DNA from: Candidatus Stahliibacteriota bacterium
Lineage (GTDB): Bacteria; Hydrothermota; Tepidihabitantia; SM23-42
Length of the DNA stretch: 7,002 nucleotides
Assembly: GCA_030670605.1 (NCBI GenBank)
Contig: DAOVBK010000082.1
Span: forward strand, 1-7,002
Direction of reading: 5' to 3'
Part shown: positions 6,291-7,002 of the stretch, in pieces
Layout: every line of letters begins with the position of its first letter
Numbering within the stretch: the first letter of the stretch is position 1
Made by a program: the position numbers and the translations under genes
The notes under the pieces: model-generated
The model's input: the letters and a program-made list of their open reading frames with translations, nothing else
Told to the model about the DNA's origin: nothing
Databases searched by the model: none

Positions 6291-6301
6291 GCGATAACGC
6301 G

Positions 6302-6571
6302 CTAGAACCGCACATCAAACGTAGTGAAGCCCTCTTCTTCTTCGCTGTACTGTACATCAATGCCCGTGACATGGGCTGAGGCCGTGCCGATCTTTAGTCG
6401 CTTTACGAAATCATTGATCACACCCTTACTACCTTCTGCTACAACCTGAACATCACCGTTACCAAGATTCTGCACGTAGCCTCTGAGGTTATGTTGCTGT
6501 GCCTGACGCACGCAAAAAAACCGATATCCAACACCCTGAACAAGACCCGTGATAGTGATAACTGCTTTCAC
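6302..6571 (-). CDS. acyP: Acylphosphatase
   Basis: This 89-residue enzyme hydrolyses acyl phosphates such as acetyl phosphate or carbamoyl phosphate to the carboxylate and inorganic phosphate, and is cytoplasmic. The length is typical of the single-domain family. The phosphate-binding loop GLVQGVGYRFF (9-19) supplies the catalytic R17. GYVQNLGNGDVQVVAEG (31-47) supplies N35, the residue that orients the attacking water. The C-terminus GFTTFDVRF matches the final strand (usually F.I..). The start is GTG at 6571, overlapping the upstream TGA as GTGA, with no clear Shine-Dalgarno, so translation is probably coupled to the SLOG gene. It ends in TAG. Its physiological substrate in bacteria is not settled. 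Confidence 0.95.
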   Translation of the reverse strand: MKAVITITGLVQGVGYRFFCVRQAQQHNLRGYVQNLGNGDVQVVAEGSKGVINDFVKRLKIGTASAHVTGIDVQYSEEEEGFTTFDVRF

Positions 6572-7002
6572 AGCTGGATTTTTGTGAATGCTATAGCTAC
6601 TGCTTCATCAGCAGTTTGGGCAGGTGTGATTGGAGCGTCTATGTTCCACGTATTCAAACCAACAACAGGGACATTATACATAAGACAAAAAGCGATTTCC
6701 GAGAGTGTCCCATATTTTCCGTCTATTGCAATTGCACAATCGCACGTTCGAGCAATGATGAAATTACGTGCGTGACTCATTCCCGTTACAATAGGGATGT
6801 CGACGTACGGGTTCGCACTTTCTTTGTCACAGGTCGGAAGGACGCCGATGACAAGTCCGGACGCCTTTTTTGCACCTTTTGATGCGGCCTCCATGACGCC
6901 TGCCATGCCACCGGTGATCAAAATCGCGCCCTGTTGTGCGATCAGTTCACCGACCTTTTCAGCGAGCGCGAGACTCTGTGCATCGGGTTCTGAACCACCA
7001 AT
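6568..7002 (-). CDS. TIGR00725/LOG-like (SLOG) Rossmann protein, N-terminus cut by window edge
   Basis: The frame is open to the right edge, giving 144 visible residues that begin IGGSEP, the first strand-loop of the fold. Probably only about ten residues are missing. GGMAGVMEAA lies at 31-40, ASGLVIGVLP at 47-56, and ARNFIIARTCDCAIAIDGKYGTLSE at 78-102. The last of these corresponds to the PGGxGTxxE nucleotide-phosphate loop of LOG proteins, here with D94-G95-K96 in place of PGG, as is usual in this subfamily. LOG enzymes release cytokinin bases from nucleoside monophosphates, and other SLOG proteins bind nucleotide-like ligands; TIGR00725 members are uncharacterised. The old label lysine decarboxylase is not supported. 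An internal TTG at 6921 is not the start, because family sequence continues upstream of it. It is coupled to acylphosphatase by GTGA. Confidence 0.85.
   Translation of the reverse strand: MGGSEPDAQSLALAEKVGELIAQQGAILITGGMAGVMEAASKGAKKASGLVIGVLPTCDKESANPYVDIPIVTGMSHARNFIIARTCDCAIAIDGKYGTLSEIAFCLMYNVPVVGLNTWNIDAPITPAQTADEAVAIAFTKIQL

Noticed and set aside
6568..6921. TTG at 6921 as the start of the SLOG gene
   Set aside because: The frame stays open to the window edge and encodes IGGSEP and the first helix expected of the family, so the gene is simply cut by the edge.

Overview
This is a compact bacterial chromosome segment in which every gene I can support lies on the minus strand, so transcription runs from the right edge to the left edge. 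Base composition is moderate and slightly AT-rich by eye. Start codons are a mix of ATG and GTG, and Shine-Dalgarno sequences of the AGGAGG type are present. No RNA gene, CRISPR array, insertion sequence or prophage gene was seen. The mix of families (a DUF2723 membrane protein with C-terminal TPRs, DUF763, a TIGR00725/SLOG protein, a PP-loop protein with a DUF814-like tail) together with a CCAA-rich intergenic repeat resembles genomes of uncultivated or thermophilic lineages such as candidate division WOR-3 and its relatives. This placement is a low-confidence inference.

Layout in transcription order, right to left. (1) 7002-6568: a TIGR00725/LOG-like Rossmann protein missing only its extreme N-terminus, overlapping by a GTGA junction with (2) acylphosphatase at 6571-6302. 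After about 100 bp comes (3) adenine phosphoribosyltransferase (6194-5682), followed after 2 bp by (4) a DUF763 protein with a helix-hairpin-helix (5679-4621). A 209-bp gap holds a near-perfect sigma-70-type promoter and a strong ribosome binding site for (5) a DUF2723 GT-C-type membrane protein (4411-1724), which an in-frame TAA at 2974-2972 splits into a 479-aa membrane part and a 407-aa soluble/TPR part. A GTGA overlap leads to (6) a PP-loop tRNA-thiolation-like protein (1727-777), then after 2 bp (7) a HIT-family nucleotide hydrolase/phosphorylase (774-283). A 139-bp gap occupied by a palindromic CCAA-rich repeat separates this from (8) the first 47 codons of purF at the left edge.

Functionally the window mixes nucleotide metabolism (purF for de novo purine synthesis, apt for salvage, a HIT protein for dinucleoside polyphosphates, possibly the SLOG protein) with tRNA modification, a small acyl-phosphate hydrolase and a membrane glycosyltransferase-like protein. 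There is no sign of a mobile or defence island. The tight junctions suggest two transcription units: SLOG to DUF763, and DUF2723 to HIT. Whether purF is transcribed with the second unit is not clear.

The most notable observation is the single in-frame TAA in the DUF2723 gene. Reading frame and family similarity resume immediately after it. It falls in a positively charged loop between two membrane helices, and a GTG codon 24 nt later could restart translation. It may be a real split gene, a recent nonsense mutation, or a base-call error.
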